Source: Sinomonas atrocyanea
Lineage (GTDB): Bacteria > Actinomycetota > Actinomycetes > Actinomycetales > Micrococcaceae
Reading direction: 5' to 3'
NCBI RefSeq assembly: GCF_001577305.1
Contig: NZ_CP014518.1
Span: 2,542,001-2,606,000 of the forward strand
DNA: 64,000 bases
Part shown: positions 32,939 to 42,742 of the stretch, piece by piece
Numbering within the stretch: position 1 is the first letter of the stretch
Layout of the letters: each line of letters starts with the position of its first letter
The notes under the pieces: generated by a model
What the model was told of the DNA's origin: nothing
Databases searched by the model: none
What the model saw: only the letters and a program-made list of their open reading frames with translations
Program-made: the position numbers and the translations under genes

Positions 32939-33732
32939 AGTCCTATCTTCCTCCCGTCGAGATCCTCCGCCGCCGCAGCGCGCTCCTGCGCGGCGGCCTC
33001 GATCTCGTCTTCGGTGTCGGCGTCCGCCGTCCCCAGGCGCCACGAGCGGCGGTGGAGCACGGTGGGGCCGTGCTCCAGGAGCGCCGCCCTGTGCTCGGGC
33101 GTGGCGTAGCCCTTGTTGACGGCCCAGCCGAAGCGCGGATCCTCGGTCCCGTACTGGACCATGAGCCCGTCCCGGGCCACCTTGGCGAGGATGCTCGCCG
33201 CGGCCACGGCCTGGCAGGCGAGGTCGGCCTTGATCGTAGTCTGGACCGGCAGCAGGGGGCCGGCGTCGGGCTCGTCGAAGAGCGAGCCCTGGCCGCCGCG
33301 GGAGAGCCAGTCGTAGTTGCCGTCGAGGTGCACCGCGTCCGGCACGACACCGGCGGCGGCGACCTCGGCCAGCGCACGGTGCCCGGCCCGGCGCAGCGCC
33401 TCCATGAGGCCCACCTCGTCGATCTCCTCCGCGCCCGCGTGCCCCACGGCCGCCCCGACCGCCCAGGCCTGGATCATCGGGACCAGCTCCACGCGCCGCT
33501 CGGGGGTGAGGAGCTTGCTGTCACGCAGTACCGTGCGCGTCACGACGCGGCGCGCGTCGACGACGACGATCCCTACCGAGACGGGGCCCGCCAGAGCGCC
33601 TCGGCCCACCTCGTCGCAGCCGGCGATGAGGGGGCCGTAGGCCTGGGCGAGCCGGTTGACGAACCGCAGGGTGGGCGCCGTGGCGCGGCGCGGACGCGGA
33701 GCCCGCGCGCCGGCGGCGATGCGGGTGCTCAT
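32935..33732 (-). CDS. rnhB: Ribonuclease HII
   Basis: 265 residues; cuts the RNA strand of RNA/DNA hybrids and single ribonucleotides in DNA. Active-site acids lie in GCDEVGRGALAGP (Asp-Glu) and DAVHLDGNYDW; TTIKADLACQAVAAASILAK is the conserved helix region (in part). The C-terminal ~25 residues are Glu/Ala-rich. ATG overlaps the stop of the upstream signal peptidase gene, and its stop overlaps the DUF2469 start, so three genes are coupled. Confidence 0.95.
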   Translation of the reverse strand: MSTRIAAGARAPRPRRATAPTLRFVNRLAQAYGPLIAGCDEVGRGALAGPVSVGIVVVDARRVVTRTVLRDSKLLTPERRVELVPMIQAWAVGAAVGHAGAEEIDEVGLMEALRRAGHRALAEVAAAGVVPDAVHLDGNYDWLSRGGQGSLFDEPDAGPLLPVQTTIKADLACQAVAAASILAKVARDGLMVQYGTEDPRFGWAVNKGYATPEHRAALLEHGPTVLHRRSWRLGTADADTEDEIEAAAQERAAAAEDLDGRKIGL

Positions 33733-34478
33733 TTCGGTGCGGGCACGTCCTTGAACGTGTCCGGGTAGCTGTCGAGGGACCGGATGCGGTTCAGCGGCCA
33801 GGCGATGACGGCGGCCTGGCCTTCGACGTCGCTGAGCGAGACAAAGCCCGAGCCCGGCTGGACCGAGTTGTGGTAGCGCGAGTCCGAGGAATGGTTCCTG
33901 TTGTCGCCCATCACCCAGATGCTGTTGGCCGGAACCGTCACGTCGAACGGCACGACCCGCGGCGTCTCCGCATGGTTGACGTACGGCTCGTTGAGGGCGG
34001 CGCCGTTGACGGTGATGTGCTGCGACGCGTCGCAGCACACGACGTGGTCGCCCGGCAGTCCGATGACGCGCTTGATGAGGTGCTGCTGGGACGTGTCCGG
34101 CAGCAGGCCGACGAACTCGAGCACTTCCTGCACGGGGTTGGCCGCCGTCTGGGGCGCCTCCGGAAGCCATCCCTTGGTGTCCCTGAACACGACGACCTCG
34201 CCGCGCTGCAGCGGGAAGTTCCGCGGCACGAACAGGTTCACGAAGATCCGGTCGTTCTCCTCGAGCGTGGGCACCATCGACTCGGACGGGATGTAGAACG
34301 CCTTGAACAGGAAGGTCTTGATGAGGAAGGACAGCACGATCGCCACCCCGAGGATGATCGCGATCTCGCGGATCCAGGCCATGAGGCCTCCGCGCCGCGG
34401 GGCCGCTCCCCCGTCGCCGGCACCCTGCGCTTCCGGCCCCGCTCCTGCGGCGTCGGCCCCGGCATCTCGGCTGCGCAT
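33729..34478 (-). CDS. lepB: Signal peptidase I (copy 1)
   Basis: 249 residues from ATG 34478, with an adjacent GTG at 34481 also possible; both overlap the upstream stop. A ~30-residue Gly/Ala-rich cytoplasmic N-terminus is followed by one membrane helix (about 38-60), then catalytic Ser67 in IPSESMVP, Lys136 in HLIKRVIGLPGD and the box VMGDNRNHSSDS. Cleaves signal peptides of Sec and Tat substrates at the outer face of the membrane. Directly after a second lepB gene. Confidence 0.95.
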   Translation of the reverse strand: MRSRDAGADAAGAGPEAQGAGDGGAAPRRGGLMAWIREIAIILGVAIVLSFLIKTFLFKAFYIPSESMVPTLEENDRIFVNLFVPRNFPLQRGEVVVFRDTKGWLPEAPQTAANPVQEVLEFVGLLPDTSQQHLIKRVIGLPGDHVVCCDASQHITVNGAALNEPYVNHAETPRVVPFDVTVPANSIWVMGDNRNHSSDSRYHNSVQPGSGFVSLSDVEGQAAVIAWPLNRIRSLDSYPDTFKDVPAPK

Positions 34479-35164
34479 CACTGGGTGTCCTTCTTTGCTG
34501 TCGGGGAGGCGGTGAACCCGCCCAATCTATCAAGTGGCCACAGGATCGCCACCGGCCGGCCGATCACCTTGTCCGCCCGGACCAGGCCGCCCCCGGGGGC
34601 GCCCAGCAGTGCCCGGGAATCGGAGGACACCGAGCGGTGGTCGCCCAGGAGCCACAGCCGCCCGGCCGGCACGACGACGTCGAACCGCTGTTCGCTGGGC
34701 GCATCGCCCGGGAACAGGTACGGCTCATCGAGGGGCTGGCCGTTCACCTCGATCTTCCCACTCGCGGTGCAGCAGCGGACATGGTCGCCGCCCACGCCGA
34801 TGACCCGCTTGACGTAGACGGTCTCGGTGGGCACGATCCCGAGCCATTCGGCCGCACCCTGGACGAGGTCCCCCGCCCATCCGCGGCCCGAGGTCAGGGG
34901 CGCGAAGGAACCCCGGCCGTCGAAGACGACGACGTCTCCGCGGCGGATGGGCGCCGGGTCGACGTCGGCGCGGACGACGCCGATCCGGTCCCCCGGGTCC
35001 AGCAGCGGCTGCATCGACTCGGAGGGGATGTAGAAGACGTCGACCACGAACGAGCGGATGACCGCCCAGACGACGACGGCCAGAACGACGGCCAGAACGA
35101 CCGAACGCCAGCCCCGCAGCCGGGACTGGCGTTCGGATCGTGCCATGGAGGTGGCGTTCAGCAC
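34478..35164 (-). CDS. lepB: Signal peptidase I (copy 2)
   Basis: 228 residues; same fold as its neighbour. One membrane helix (about 20-40), Ser50 in IPSESMQP, Lys119 in VYVKRVIGVGGD, and LLGDHRSVSSDSR where the other copy has GDNRNHSSDS. The His-for-Asn change at GDH is tolerated in the family. GTG 35164 is used; ATG 35146 is an alternative seven codons on. Tandem lepB paralogues are frequent in actinobacteria and probably divide substrates. Follows rplS by 18 bases. Confidence 0.93.
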   Translation of the reverse strand: MLNATSMARSERQSRLRGWRSVVLAVVLAVVVWAVIRSFVVDVFYIPSESMQPLLDPGDRIGVVRADVDPAPIRRGDVVVFDGRGSFAPLTSGRGWAGDLVQGAAEWLGIVPTETVYVKRVIGVGGDHVRCCTASGKIEVNGQPLDEPYLFPGDAPSEQRFDVVVPAGRLWLLGDHRSVSSDSRALLGAPGGGLVRADKVIGRPVAILWPLDRLGGFTASPTAKKDTQ

Positions 35165-35182
35165 GCTTCGAGCAGCTCGGGG

Positions 35183-35542
35183 CTACTTGGTGCGGTTGAA
35201 GTCGCGCTTCTCCTTGATCTTGGCGGCCTTGCCGCGCAGCTCGCGCATGTAGTAGAGCTTGGCGCGGCGCACATCACCACGGGTCACGACCTCGATCTTG
35301 TCGATGATCGGGGAGTGCACGGGGAACGTGCGCTCAACGCCGACACCGAAGGAGACCTTGCGGACCGTGAAGGTCTCGCGCACGCCGTGGCCCTGGCGGC
35401 CGACGACGAAGCCCTGGAAGACCTGGACGCGGGAGTTCTTGCCCTCGATGATGTTCACGTGCACCTTGAGGGTGTCACCGGGCGCGAACGCCGGGATGTC
35501 GGAGCGCAGCGAGGCGGCATCGACGGAGTCGAGGATGTTCAT
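35183..35542 (-). CDS. rplS: 50S ribosomal protein L19
   Basis: 119 residues, standard length. MNILDSVDAASLRSDIPAF, GDTLKVHVNIIEG and RRAKLYYMRELRGKAAKI are characteristic. Of two close ATGs I choose 35542, eight bases after AGGAG; the other (35548) is only two bases from it. A ~170-base leader precedes it, starting from a promoter with the decamer TGGCACAATG also found at rpsP. Confidence 0.97.
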   Translation of the reverse strand: MNILDSVDAASLRSDIPAFAPGDTLKVHVNIIEGKNSRVQVFQGFVVGRQGHGVRETFTVRKVSFGVGVERTFPVHSPIIDKIEVVTRGDVRRAKLYYMRELRGKAAKIKEKRDFNRTK

Positions 35543-35720
35543 TCTCATATCTCCTGGCAGATGCCACAGGTCACCTGCTTTGGTGTGCGGCCCGCACCGC
35601 GCTGGGGCGATCGAGCCGGAAGCCATGACCGCCCGCCGAAGGGCCCGGCAGGGCGGCGTGTCCATCACCGTTGGCTCAGGCCCCCTGTGGCAGGTCCAAT
35701 GCCCGGCAGACACAACGCTC

Positions 35721-35730
35721 CATTGTGCCA
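35721..35730 (-). promoter_or_regulatory. Promoter decamer TGGCACAATG ahead of rplS
   Basis: Identical ten bases stand ahead of rpsP (38090-38099). CACAAT is a plausible -10 with a TG-extension; transcription would start near 35714. It would uncouple rplS and the lepB-to-xerC genes from trmD. Confidence 0.45.
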
Positions 35731-35764
35731 TATCGCGGACGGAGCCGTCACTTCCGCCCCGGCG

Positions 35765-36598
35765 TCAGTCCGCCTGCGGAGCCCGGCGCAGCCGTCCTTC
35801 CGCCACCTCGTAGCCGAGTTCGCGCAGCACGGCGCGCTCGGCCTTGCCGAAGGGTGCGGCGTCCGCCCCGTCGAGGAGCTCGGGCCGCCGCGCCGCGGTC
35901 CGGCGCAGCTGCTGCTCGAGACGCCAGGAGGCGATCTTGCCGTGGTTCCCGGAGAGCAGGACCTCGGGAACGTCGTGCCCGCGCCACGACGAGGGCTTGG
36001 TGTAGACGGGGTACTCGAGCAGCCCGTCGGCGTGGGACTCCTCCACGAGGGACTCGGGGTTGCCCACGACGCCGGGGAGGAGACGGCCGATCGCCTCCAC
36101 CATGGCCATGACGGCCACCTCTCCCCCGTTGAGCACGTAGTCCCCGAGGCTCACGGGTCGCACCTCGAAGCGCTGCTCCGCCCATTCCAGGACGCGCTCG
36201 TCGATGCCCTCGTAGCGGCCGCATGCGAAGGCGAGGGTGGGTTCCTCGGCGAGCTCGTAGGCCATGGCCTGGGTGAAGACCGCCCCGGCCGGGGACGGAA
36301 CGATGAGCACCGGCCGGCGCGCGGCGACCGGGCCGGCGTCGTGCCCGGCATTGCCCGCGACGGCGCCCTGTGCCACGAGGACCTGCTCGAGAGCCAGCGC
36401 CCACGGCTCGGCCTTCATGACCATGCCGGCCCCGCCGCCGTAGGGCGTGTCGTCCACCGTGCGGTGGCGGTCGAAGGTGAAGTCGCGGAGGTCGTGGACC
36501 GCGAGGTCCAGCAGCCCGTCCTCCTGGGCGCGGCCCAGGAGGGACAGCCGCAGCGGTGCGAGGTAGTCGGGGAAGATGCTGACGACGTCGATGCGCAC
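35765..36598 (-). CDS. trmD: tRNA (guanine-N1)-methyltransferase
   Basis: 277 residues; SAM-dependent methylation of G37, preventing frameshifts. SPOUT trefoil-knot features: MRIDVVSIFPDYL at the N-terminus, DDTPYGGGAGMVMK, CGRYEGIDERV, SLGDYVLNGGEVA, and YTKPSSWRGHDVPEVLLSGNH in part. GTG start immediately follows the rimM stop (TAGGTG). Part of the classic rpsP-rimM-trmD-rplS set. Confidence 0.96.
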   Translation of the reverse strand: MRIDVVSIFPDYLAPLRLSLLGRAQEDGLLDLAVHDLRDFTFDRHRTVDDTPYGGGAGMVMKAEPWALALEQVLVAQGAVAGNAGHDAGPVAARRPVLIVPSPAGAVFTQAMAYELAEEPTLAFACGRYEGIDERVLEWAEQRFEVRPVSLGDYVLNGGEVAVMAMVEAIGRLLPGVVGNPESLVEESHADGLLEYPVYTKPSSWRGHDVPEVLLSGNHGKIASWRLEQQLRRTAARRPELLDGADAAPFGKAERAVLRELGYEVAEGRLRRAPQAD

Positions 36599-37162
36599 CT
36601 ACGCCTCCGACCCCGGCCCGCGCTCCGGCTCGCCGCCGGGGGCACCGGCGTCGCCGGTGTCGCGGTTGAGCTCGAGGAGGCCGGGCGGGGGGACGAGGAC
36701 GATGAAGCCGCCCTCCACGTCCACCTCCGGCACGATCTCCTCGACGAACGGGACGAGGACCTCCCCCGTCGGCGTGTCGAGGACCAGGAGATCCTGCACG
36801 GGCATCGTCTGGAGCGCGGCGACGGTGCCGACGTCGCGGCCGTCCACGCGGACGGCCAGGCCGACGAGCTCGTGCTCGTACCAGCCCTCATCGTCGTCCT
36901 CGAGGTCCTCCGACTCGAGGTAGAGCTTGACCCCGCGGAGCTGCTCGGCGCGGGTGCGGTCGGGCACCTCGGCGAAGGAGAGCAGGAGGATGTCCTTGTT
37001 CCAGCGCGCGCCCTCGAGCGTCAGGGGACCGCTCGAGGAGGGCTCGACGATGAACTCGGTGCCGGGGACGAAGCGGTCCTCGGGGGCATCGGTGAGGACC
37101 TGGACGGTGACCTCGCCGCGGATGCCGTGCGGCTTGCCGATCCGTGCGACCTGGACCTGCAT
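36599..37162 (-). CDS. rimM: 16S rRNA processing/30S maturation factor RimM
   Basis: 187 residues. N-terminal RimM barrel with VARIGKPHGIRGEV and C-terminal PRC-barrel with VLVPFVEEIVPEVDV; assists 30S head assembly through protein S19. The Gly/Pro/Glu-rich last ~25 residues look disordered. ATG 37162 has AGGAGG eight bases upstream. It is separated from khpA by 138 bases that hold a GC-rich hairpin. Confidence 0.95.
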   Translation of the reverse strand: MQVQVARIGKPHGIRGEVTVQVLTDAPEDRFVPGTEFIVEPSSSGPLTLEGARWNKDILLLSFAEVPDRTRAEQLRGVKLYLESEDLEDDDEGWYEHELVGLAVRVDGRDVGTVAALQTMPVQDLLVLDTPTGEVLVPFVEEIVPEVDVEGGFIVLVPPPGLLELNRDTGDAGAPGGEPERGPGSEA

Positions 37163-37244
37163 GGGATGGGCCTCCTGCGTGGTGGGGCCGGGGGCCCCGT
37201 CGGGGTGCGGTGCGCGGCTGCCGGCCGCGAAGGGTGGAGACAGC

Positions 37245-37280
37245 TCCGGCCCCTCCACCCTGGTGGGAGGAGGGGCCGGA
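37245..37280 (-). terminator. Hairpin between khpA and rimM
   Basis: TCCGGCCCCT/AGGGGCCGGA arms (37245-37254, 37271-37280) enclose a nested CCACC/GGTGG. Lies mid-gap in an otherwise compact operon; a partial terminator or a processing site separating rpsP-khpA from rimM-trmD. Confidence 0.45.
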
Positions 37281-37300
37281 ACGGTGGTGGTGAGGCAGCG

Positions 37301-37543
37301 TCAGCGACGGCGGTCGGTGTCGACGACGTCGACGCGGACCGGTTCGCCGTCGGCGAGGGCCGCAACCACGGTGCGCAGTGCGCGGGCGGTGCGTCCCTGG
37401 CGGCCGATGACGCGTCCGAGGTCGTCCTCGTGGACGCGCACCTCGAGGACGTCGCCGCGGCGGCCGCTCTTGGCCTGGACCGCAACGTCATCCGGGTTGT
37501 CCACGATGCCGCGGACCAGGTGCTCGAGTGCCTCGGCCAGCAA
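37301..37543 (-). CDS. khpA: KH-domain RNA-binding protein KhpA
   Basis: 80 residues, a single KH domain with the GxxG loop in VIGRQGRTARALR (about 47-59). Binds RNA broadly and partners KhpB in Firmicutes. TTG start one base after the rpsP stop, in the ribosome-site context GAGGCTGAG, so translation probably depends on rpsP. The order rpsP-khpA-rimM is conserved in Gram-positives. Confidence 0.93.
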   Translation of the reverse strand: MLAEALEHLVRGIVDNPDDVAVQAKSGRRGDVLEVRVHEDDLGRVIGRQGRTARALRTVVAALADGEPVRVDVVDTDRRR

Positions 37544-37544
37544 G

Positions 37545-37952
37545 TTACTCAGCCTCGGCCTCGGCGGGGGCCTCGGCGGACTCCTCGGCCTCCTTGGAAG
37601 CCTTCGGGGCCTCGGGGAGGATCACGGAACCCTTCTCGGGAGCCACGAACGGCTCCTTGCCCTTCGGGAACTTGAGGGTGCCCTCGGCGCCCGGAAGGCC
37701 CTTGAACTTCTGCCAGTCACCGGTGATCTTGAGGAGCACCTCGACCTGCTCGGTCGGCTGGGCGCCGACGCCGAGCCAGTACTGGGCGCGCTCGGAGTTG
37801 ACCTCGATGAACGAGGGATCCTCGGTGGGGTGGTACTTGCCGATCTCCTCGATCGCACGGCCATCGCGCTTGGTGCGCGAGTCGGCGACGACGATGCGGT
37901 AGTACGGGGCGCGCATCTTGCCGAAGCGCTTGAGTCGAATCTTAACGGCCAC
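37545..37952 (-). CDS. rpsP: 30S ribosomal protein S16
   Basis: 135 residues. MAVKIRLKRFGKMRAPYYRI and VADSRTKRDGRAIEEIGKYH are diagnostic. The core is ~80-90 residues; a long C-terminal extension ends in an Ala/Glu-rich acidic tail, as in other actinobacteria. GTG 37952 with AGGAG eleven bases upstream. First gene of the operon, behind TGGCACAATG at 38090. Confidence 0.97.
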   Translation of the reverse strand: MAVKIRLKRFGKMRAPYYRIVVADSRTKRDGRAIEEIGKYHPTEDPSFIEVNSERAQYWLGVGAQPTEQVEVLLKITGDWQKFKGLPGAEGTLKFPKGKEPFVAPEKGSVILPEAPKASKEAEESAEAPAEAEAE

Positions 37953-38089
37953 GGTTGTGGTCACTCCTGTTTCTGCACATGAGGCGAGCCCGGACTTTTC
38001 CGCTCCCGTGGGGCGGGCCGTACTTCGCCAGGGCTCCGATGGACACAACCGCGCGCGGAGAGAGGGGGCCGCGCGGATTGGTACCTGAT

Positions 38090-38099
38090 CATTGTGCCA
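38090..38099 (-). promoter_or_regulatory. Promoter decamer TGGCACAATG ahead of rpsP
   Basis: Same ten bases as the rplS promoter. Gives a ~130-base 5' leader that contains GC-rich inverted repeats (CCGCGCGG and CGCGCGG words around 38050-38075). Confidence 0.45.
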
Positions 38100-38138
38100 G
38101 ATCCGGTGGCGTTTCGCATGCCGCCGGACCGCGGCGCG

Positions 38139-38594
38139 TCAGGAACTCGCCCAGACGAAGAGTTCCTGGCGGTTCGAGTCGTCGACGTCGGCGGCCAGCT
38201 TGGCGAGCTGCTCGACGTAGTCGTAGGCCTCGCGCGCGTCGAACGGGAGGTCCTCCTGGTCCACCCAGGCCGCGGCAACCCGCTCCACGGCGTTGCCCTC
38301 CCCCTCCTCGGACTCGTAGACGAGGAGGTCGGCGAGGGCCCGGACCATCGTGGAGGGCACCGCGAGGAGGCTATCCGAGGAGACGTCCACCATGGTGAGC
38401 TCGTAGTCGGCTCCGGGGGCATGCACGGCGGTTCCGACCAGCGAGCCGAGCTGCTCGATCTCGTAGTCCGAGACGCCGGGGATCCTGAGGCCCCCGGTGT
38501 CCTCGGCGTCGCCGCTGTCGAGCTGGGAAGCCCGGCTGAGCGCGTCGGCATGCGTGGAGACGAAGATCTCGGCGAAGGGACTGGGAGCGGTCAC
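38139..38594 (-). CDS. Hypothetical acidic protein (151 aa)
   Basis: I do not recognise the family. GTG 38594 follows GAGGGGGAAGAC, a good ribosome site. Soluble and acidic, without signal peptide, membrane span or cysteine; FAEIFVSTHADALSRASQLD near the start and a C-terminal segment rich in Asp/Glu ending NRQELFVWASS. Codon usage is that of its neighbours, so it is a resident gene. It lies between the VOC dioxygenase gene (same strand, 89-base gap) and the rpsP promoter. Confidence 0.75.
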   Translation of the reverse strand: MTAPSPFAEIFVSTHADALSRASQLDSGDAEDTGGLRIPGVSDYEIEQLGSLVGTAVHAPGADYELTMVDVSSDSLLAVPSTMVRALADLLVYESEEGEGNAVERVAAAWVDQEDLPFDAREAYDYVEQLAKLAADVDDSNRQELFVWASS

Positions 38595-38683
38595 GTCTTC
38601 CCCCTCTGTGGGCGCTGGACTGCGGTTCGGCCTGCGTGTCGCCCGCGGCGACCGCGGACTGTCCGAGCGTAGCGCAGGGAGCG

Positions 38684-39580
38684 TCAGGCGTGCACGGACG
38701 CCATGCGGATCTGGTTGCGCCACGGATCCTCGAAGCGCAGCTCGGCCCCGGTGTGGCGGGTCGCGATGCCGGCCACCTTGAGACGGTCGGCGGCCGCGAG
38801 GACGTCGTCCTCCGAACCGACCGTGATGAGGACCTCGCCGAGGCCGAGCGTGTCCTTGCGCGGGCCGGCGCCGCGGGAGTTCCACACGTTCATGGCCATG
38901 TGGTGGTGGTAGCGGCCGGCGGAGACGAACAGGGCCTGGCCGTGCCAGCCCGCAGTCCTGGCGAACCCGAGCGTGTCCACATAGAACTTCTGCGCCGTCT
39001 CCACGTCGCCGACCTGCAGGTGGACATGGCCGACGCCGGCCTCCGCCTCCCGCTGCCCCTCGACGGACGCTTCGGTCAGGTTCTGGTTCAGGAACGCCTG
39101 CGGTGCCAGCGGAAGCGAGTCCATGACCACCTCGCCGCCATTCCACTGCCAGCTCTCACGCGGCTTGTCGAAGTAGAGCTCCACGCCGTTGCCCTCGGGG
39201 TCGGTGAAGTAGAACGCCTCCGAGACGAGGTGGTCGGCGCTGCCGGCGAAGAGCCTGGGGTCATACTGCGCCGCGGTGGCGACGGTGGCGGCTAGGTCGG
39301 CGCGGCGCTCGAACAGGATGGCGGTGTGGAAGAGGCCGGCCTCGCCGCGGCCGGGGATCTGCAGCCCGGCGGCCGGGCTCAGGTGAATGACCGGCCGGCC
39401 CTGCCGGCCCAGGTACACCCCGCCGAGGGACTCGCTGACCGGCACGAGCCCCAGGGCGCGCTCGTAGTAGTCGAGCATGAGCTTCATGTCCCCGACCTTG
39501 AGCATCACGGTGCCCATCGTCAGGTCGGCGGGAAGCAGGTCGCCGCTGGCGGGGCGGGCGGGGGTGGCGGATGTGCTCAC
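38684..39580 (-). CDS. VOC-family ring-cleaving dioxygenase-like protein (CatE-type)
   Basis: 298 residues with two vicinal-oxygen-chelate modules. Candidate metal ligands are His in GEAGLFHTAIL, His in GVGHVHLQVGD and Glu in DPEGNGVELYFDKP. The arrangement resembles catechol-2,3-dioxygenase/CatE proteins, which in Bacillus detoxify quinone-related compounds under MarR-type control. GTG 39580 has AAGGAG six bases upstream, favoured over ATG 39610. Its promoter contains a MarR-like palindrome. Substrate is unknown, and glyoxalase-like activity remains possible. Confidence 0.83.
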   Translation of the reverse strand: MSTSATPARPASGDLLPADLTMGTVMLKVGDMKLMLDYYERALGLVPVSESLGGVYLGRQGRPVIHLSPAAGLQIPGRGEAGLFHTAILFERRADLAATVATAAQYDPRLFAGSADHLVSEAFYFTDPEGNGVELYFDKPRESWQWNGGEVVMDSLPLAPQAFLNQNLTEASVEGQREAEAGVGHVHLQVGDVETAQKFYVDTLGFARTAGWHGQALFVSAGRYHHHMAMNVWNSRGAGPRKDTLGLGEVLITVGSEDDVLAAADRLKVAGIATRHTGAELRFEDPWRNQIRMASVHA

Positions 39581-39612
39581 GGTGGGCTCCTTGGCTGTCG
39601 AGGTCTGCATCA

Positions 39613-39641
39613 AGCGTACAATTACTTGAAGCTTCAATCAA
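39613..39641 (-). promoter_or_regulatory. Promoter TTGATT-N17-TACGCT with MarR-like operator inside
   Basis: On the minus strand TTGATT (39641-39636), 17 bases, TACGCT (39618-39613). The spacer contains TTGAAGCTTCAA (39637-39626), a perfect 12-bp palindrome that begins at the -35 end. A repressor bound there would block polymerase directly. Confidence 0.6.
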
Positions 39642-39656
39642 GCCCGGATATTCCCC

Positions 39657-40760
39657 CTACACCGCGGCAGGCTCCGCCGCGCCGGCGACCCGCTGCCCGT
39701 CCCGCACCACGTGCAGCGGCGCCGCGAGGGTCCGCACGTCGCGCCGGGGATCCGCCCCCACGACCACGAGGTCCGCAGGGTCGCCCTCGGCGAGGCCGGC
39801 GGCGCCCAGCCATCCGCGCGCGGCCCAGCACGCGGCGTCGACCGCTTCCGCGGGCCCGATCGCGGCGGCCAGTTCGGCGACCTCGTCCGCGATCCTGCCG
39901 TGCGCGATCACGGTTCCGGCGTCGGTACCCGCGAAGATCCGCACCCCGGCGGCGTGGGCAGCGGCGATCCGCTCGTGCCGGCGTTCCCACAGGGCGCGCA
40001 TGTGCGCGGCGTAGCGAGGGAACTTCGCCTGGCCCTGGGCGGCGATGTCGGGGAAGGTCGCGATGTTGACGAGCGTCGGGACGATCGGGATGCCGGCCTC
40101 GGCGAGGCGCGGCAGATGCTGCTCCTGCAGGCCCGTTGCGTGCTCGAGGCAGTCGATCCCCGCATCGATGAGGTGGTCGATGGTCCCTTCGGCGAAGGTG
40201 TGCGCGGTGACGCGGGCACCCTCCGCATGCGCGGCGGCGACTGCCTCGCGGATCACGGCCGGCGGGAACGTGGGCGCCAGGTCGCCGGCGCCGCGGTCGA
40301 TCCAGTCGGCGACGAGCTTGACCCAGCCGTCACCGGCCCGCGCCTGGGCCACGACCGCCTCCACGAGGTCCTCCGGCTCCACCTCGTGCGCGAGGCCGCG
40401 GAGGTAGCGGCGGGACCGGGCAAGGTGGCGGCCCGCGCGCACGAGGCGCGGGACGTCGTCGCGCGCCTGCAGCCAGCGGGTGTCGGTGGGGCTGCCGCAG
40501 TCGCGGACCAGGAGCACGCCGGCCGCCGCCTCGGCGCGCGCGTGGGCGAGGGCCGCGGCGTCGTCCGGCGCGCCGCCGGGCACCAGCCCCACGTGGCAGT
40601 GCGCGTCCACGAGGCCGGGGAGCACCCACCCGCGCAGGCTCGTGGCCGCCGGCGCCTCGGGGCGGCGGTAGGTGATCCGGCCGTCGGCGATCCACGCCTC
40701 CGGCCGCTCGTCGGTGGGGCCGGCGAGGACGGGGCCGCTGAGGTGGACAACGTCATGCAT
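39657..40760 (-). CDS. Amidohydrolase-superfamily metal-dependent hydrolase
   Basis: 367 residues of the imidazolonepropionase/prolidase-like amidohydrolases. Metal-site signatures: VDAHCHVGL (HxH; about residue 53), VKLVADW with the bridging-lysine candidate, VTAHTF and LEHATG histidines and FAGTDAGT with the catalytic Asp. No signal peptide. Substrate cannot be told. The start ATG is six bases after TAGGCT (40772-40767), a leaderless arrangement. It diverges from thiC, but nothing ties it to thiamine. Confidence 0.85.
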   Translation of the reverse strand: MHDVVHLSGPVLAGPTDERPEAWIADGRITYRRPEAPAATSLRGWVLPGLVDAHCHVGLVPGGAPDDAAALAHARAEAAAGVLLVRDCGSPTDTRWLQARDDVPRLVRAGRHLARSRRYLRGLAHEVEPEDLVEAVVAQARAGDGWVKLVADWIDRGAGDLAPTFPPAVIREAVAAAHAEGARVTAHTFAEGTIDHLIDAGIDCLEHATGLQEQHLPRLAEAGIPIVPTLVNIATFPDIAAQGQAKFPRYAAHMRALWERRHERIAAAHAAGVRIFAGTDAGTVIAHGRIADEVAELAAAIGPAEAVDAACWAARGWLGAAGLAEGDPADLVVVGADPRRDVRTLAAPLHVVRDGQRVAGAAEPAAV

Positions 40761-40782
40761 GACGCCAGCCTAGCTGCCGTGC

Positions 40783-40788
40783 TAGGGT
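40783..40788 (+). promoter_or_regulatory. -10 box TAGGGT of thiC
   Basis: TAGGGT places transcription start near 40795, at the 5' edge of the TPP riboswitch. Confidence 0.5.
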
Positions 40789-40795
40789 CCAACGC

Positions 40796-40892
40796 GTCCA
40801 CACGGGTGCCCTCGCAAGGGCTGAGATCAGGCTGACGCGGCCTGCGACCGTCGAACCTGTCCGGGTCATGCCGGCGTAGGAAGTGAGGGCTC
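40796..40892 (+). promoter_or_regulatory. TPP riboswitch (THI element)
   Basis: Class hallmarks in order: ACGGGTGCCC, GGGCTGAGATCAGGCTGAC with the CTGAGA core, GACCGTCGAACCTGT, GGGTCATGCCGGCGTAGGAA. It ends just before thiC, and its last helix includes the AGGAAGTGAGG segment that serves as ribosome site, so thiamine diphosphate probably represses by hiding it. Confidence 0.96.
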
Positions 40893-40897
40893 AGCAT

Positions 40898-42649
<1,752 letters not shown>

Positions 42650-42701
42650 CGCCCACGGCCCGGAGGCCTGCCGCCTGGCGCCTGCCACCGGGCCGTTCCG
42701 T

Positions 42702-42742
42702 TCTCGCCCTGGAGTCCACGAGTCGTGGACTCCAGGGCGAGA
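42702..42742 (+). terminator. Terminator hairpin after thiC
   Basis: Perfect 20-base arms (42702-42721, 42723-42742) around a single G, 52 bases after the stop. Confidence 0.8.
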
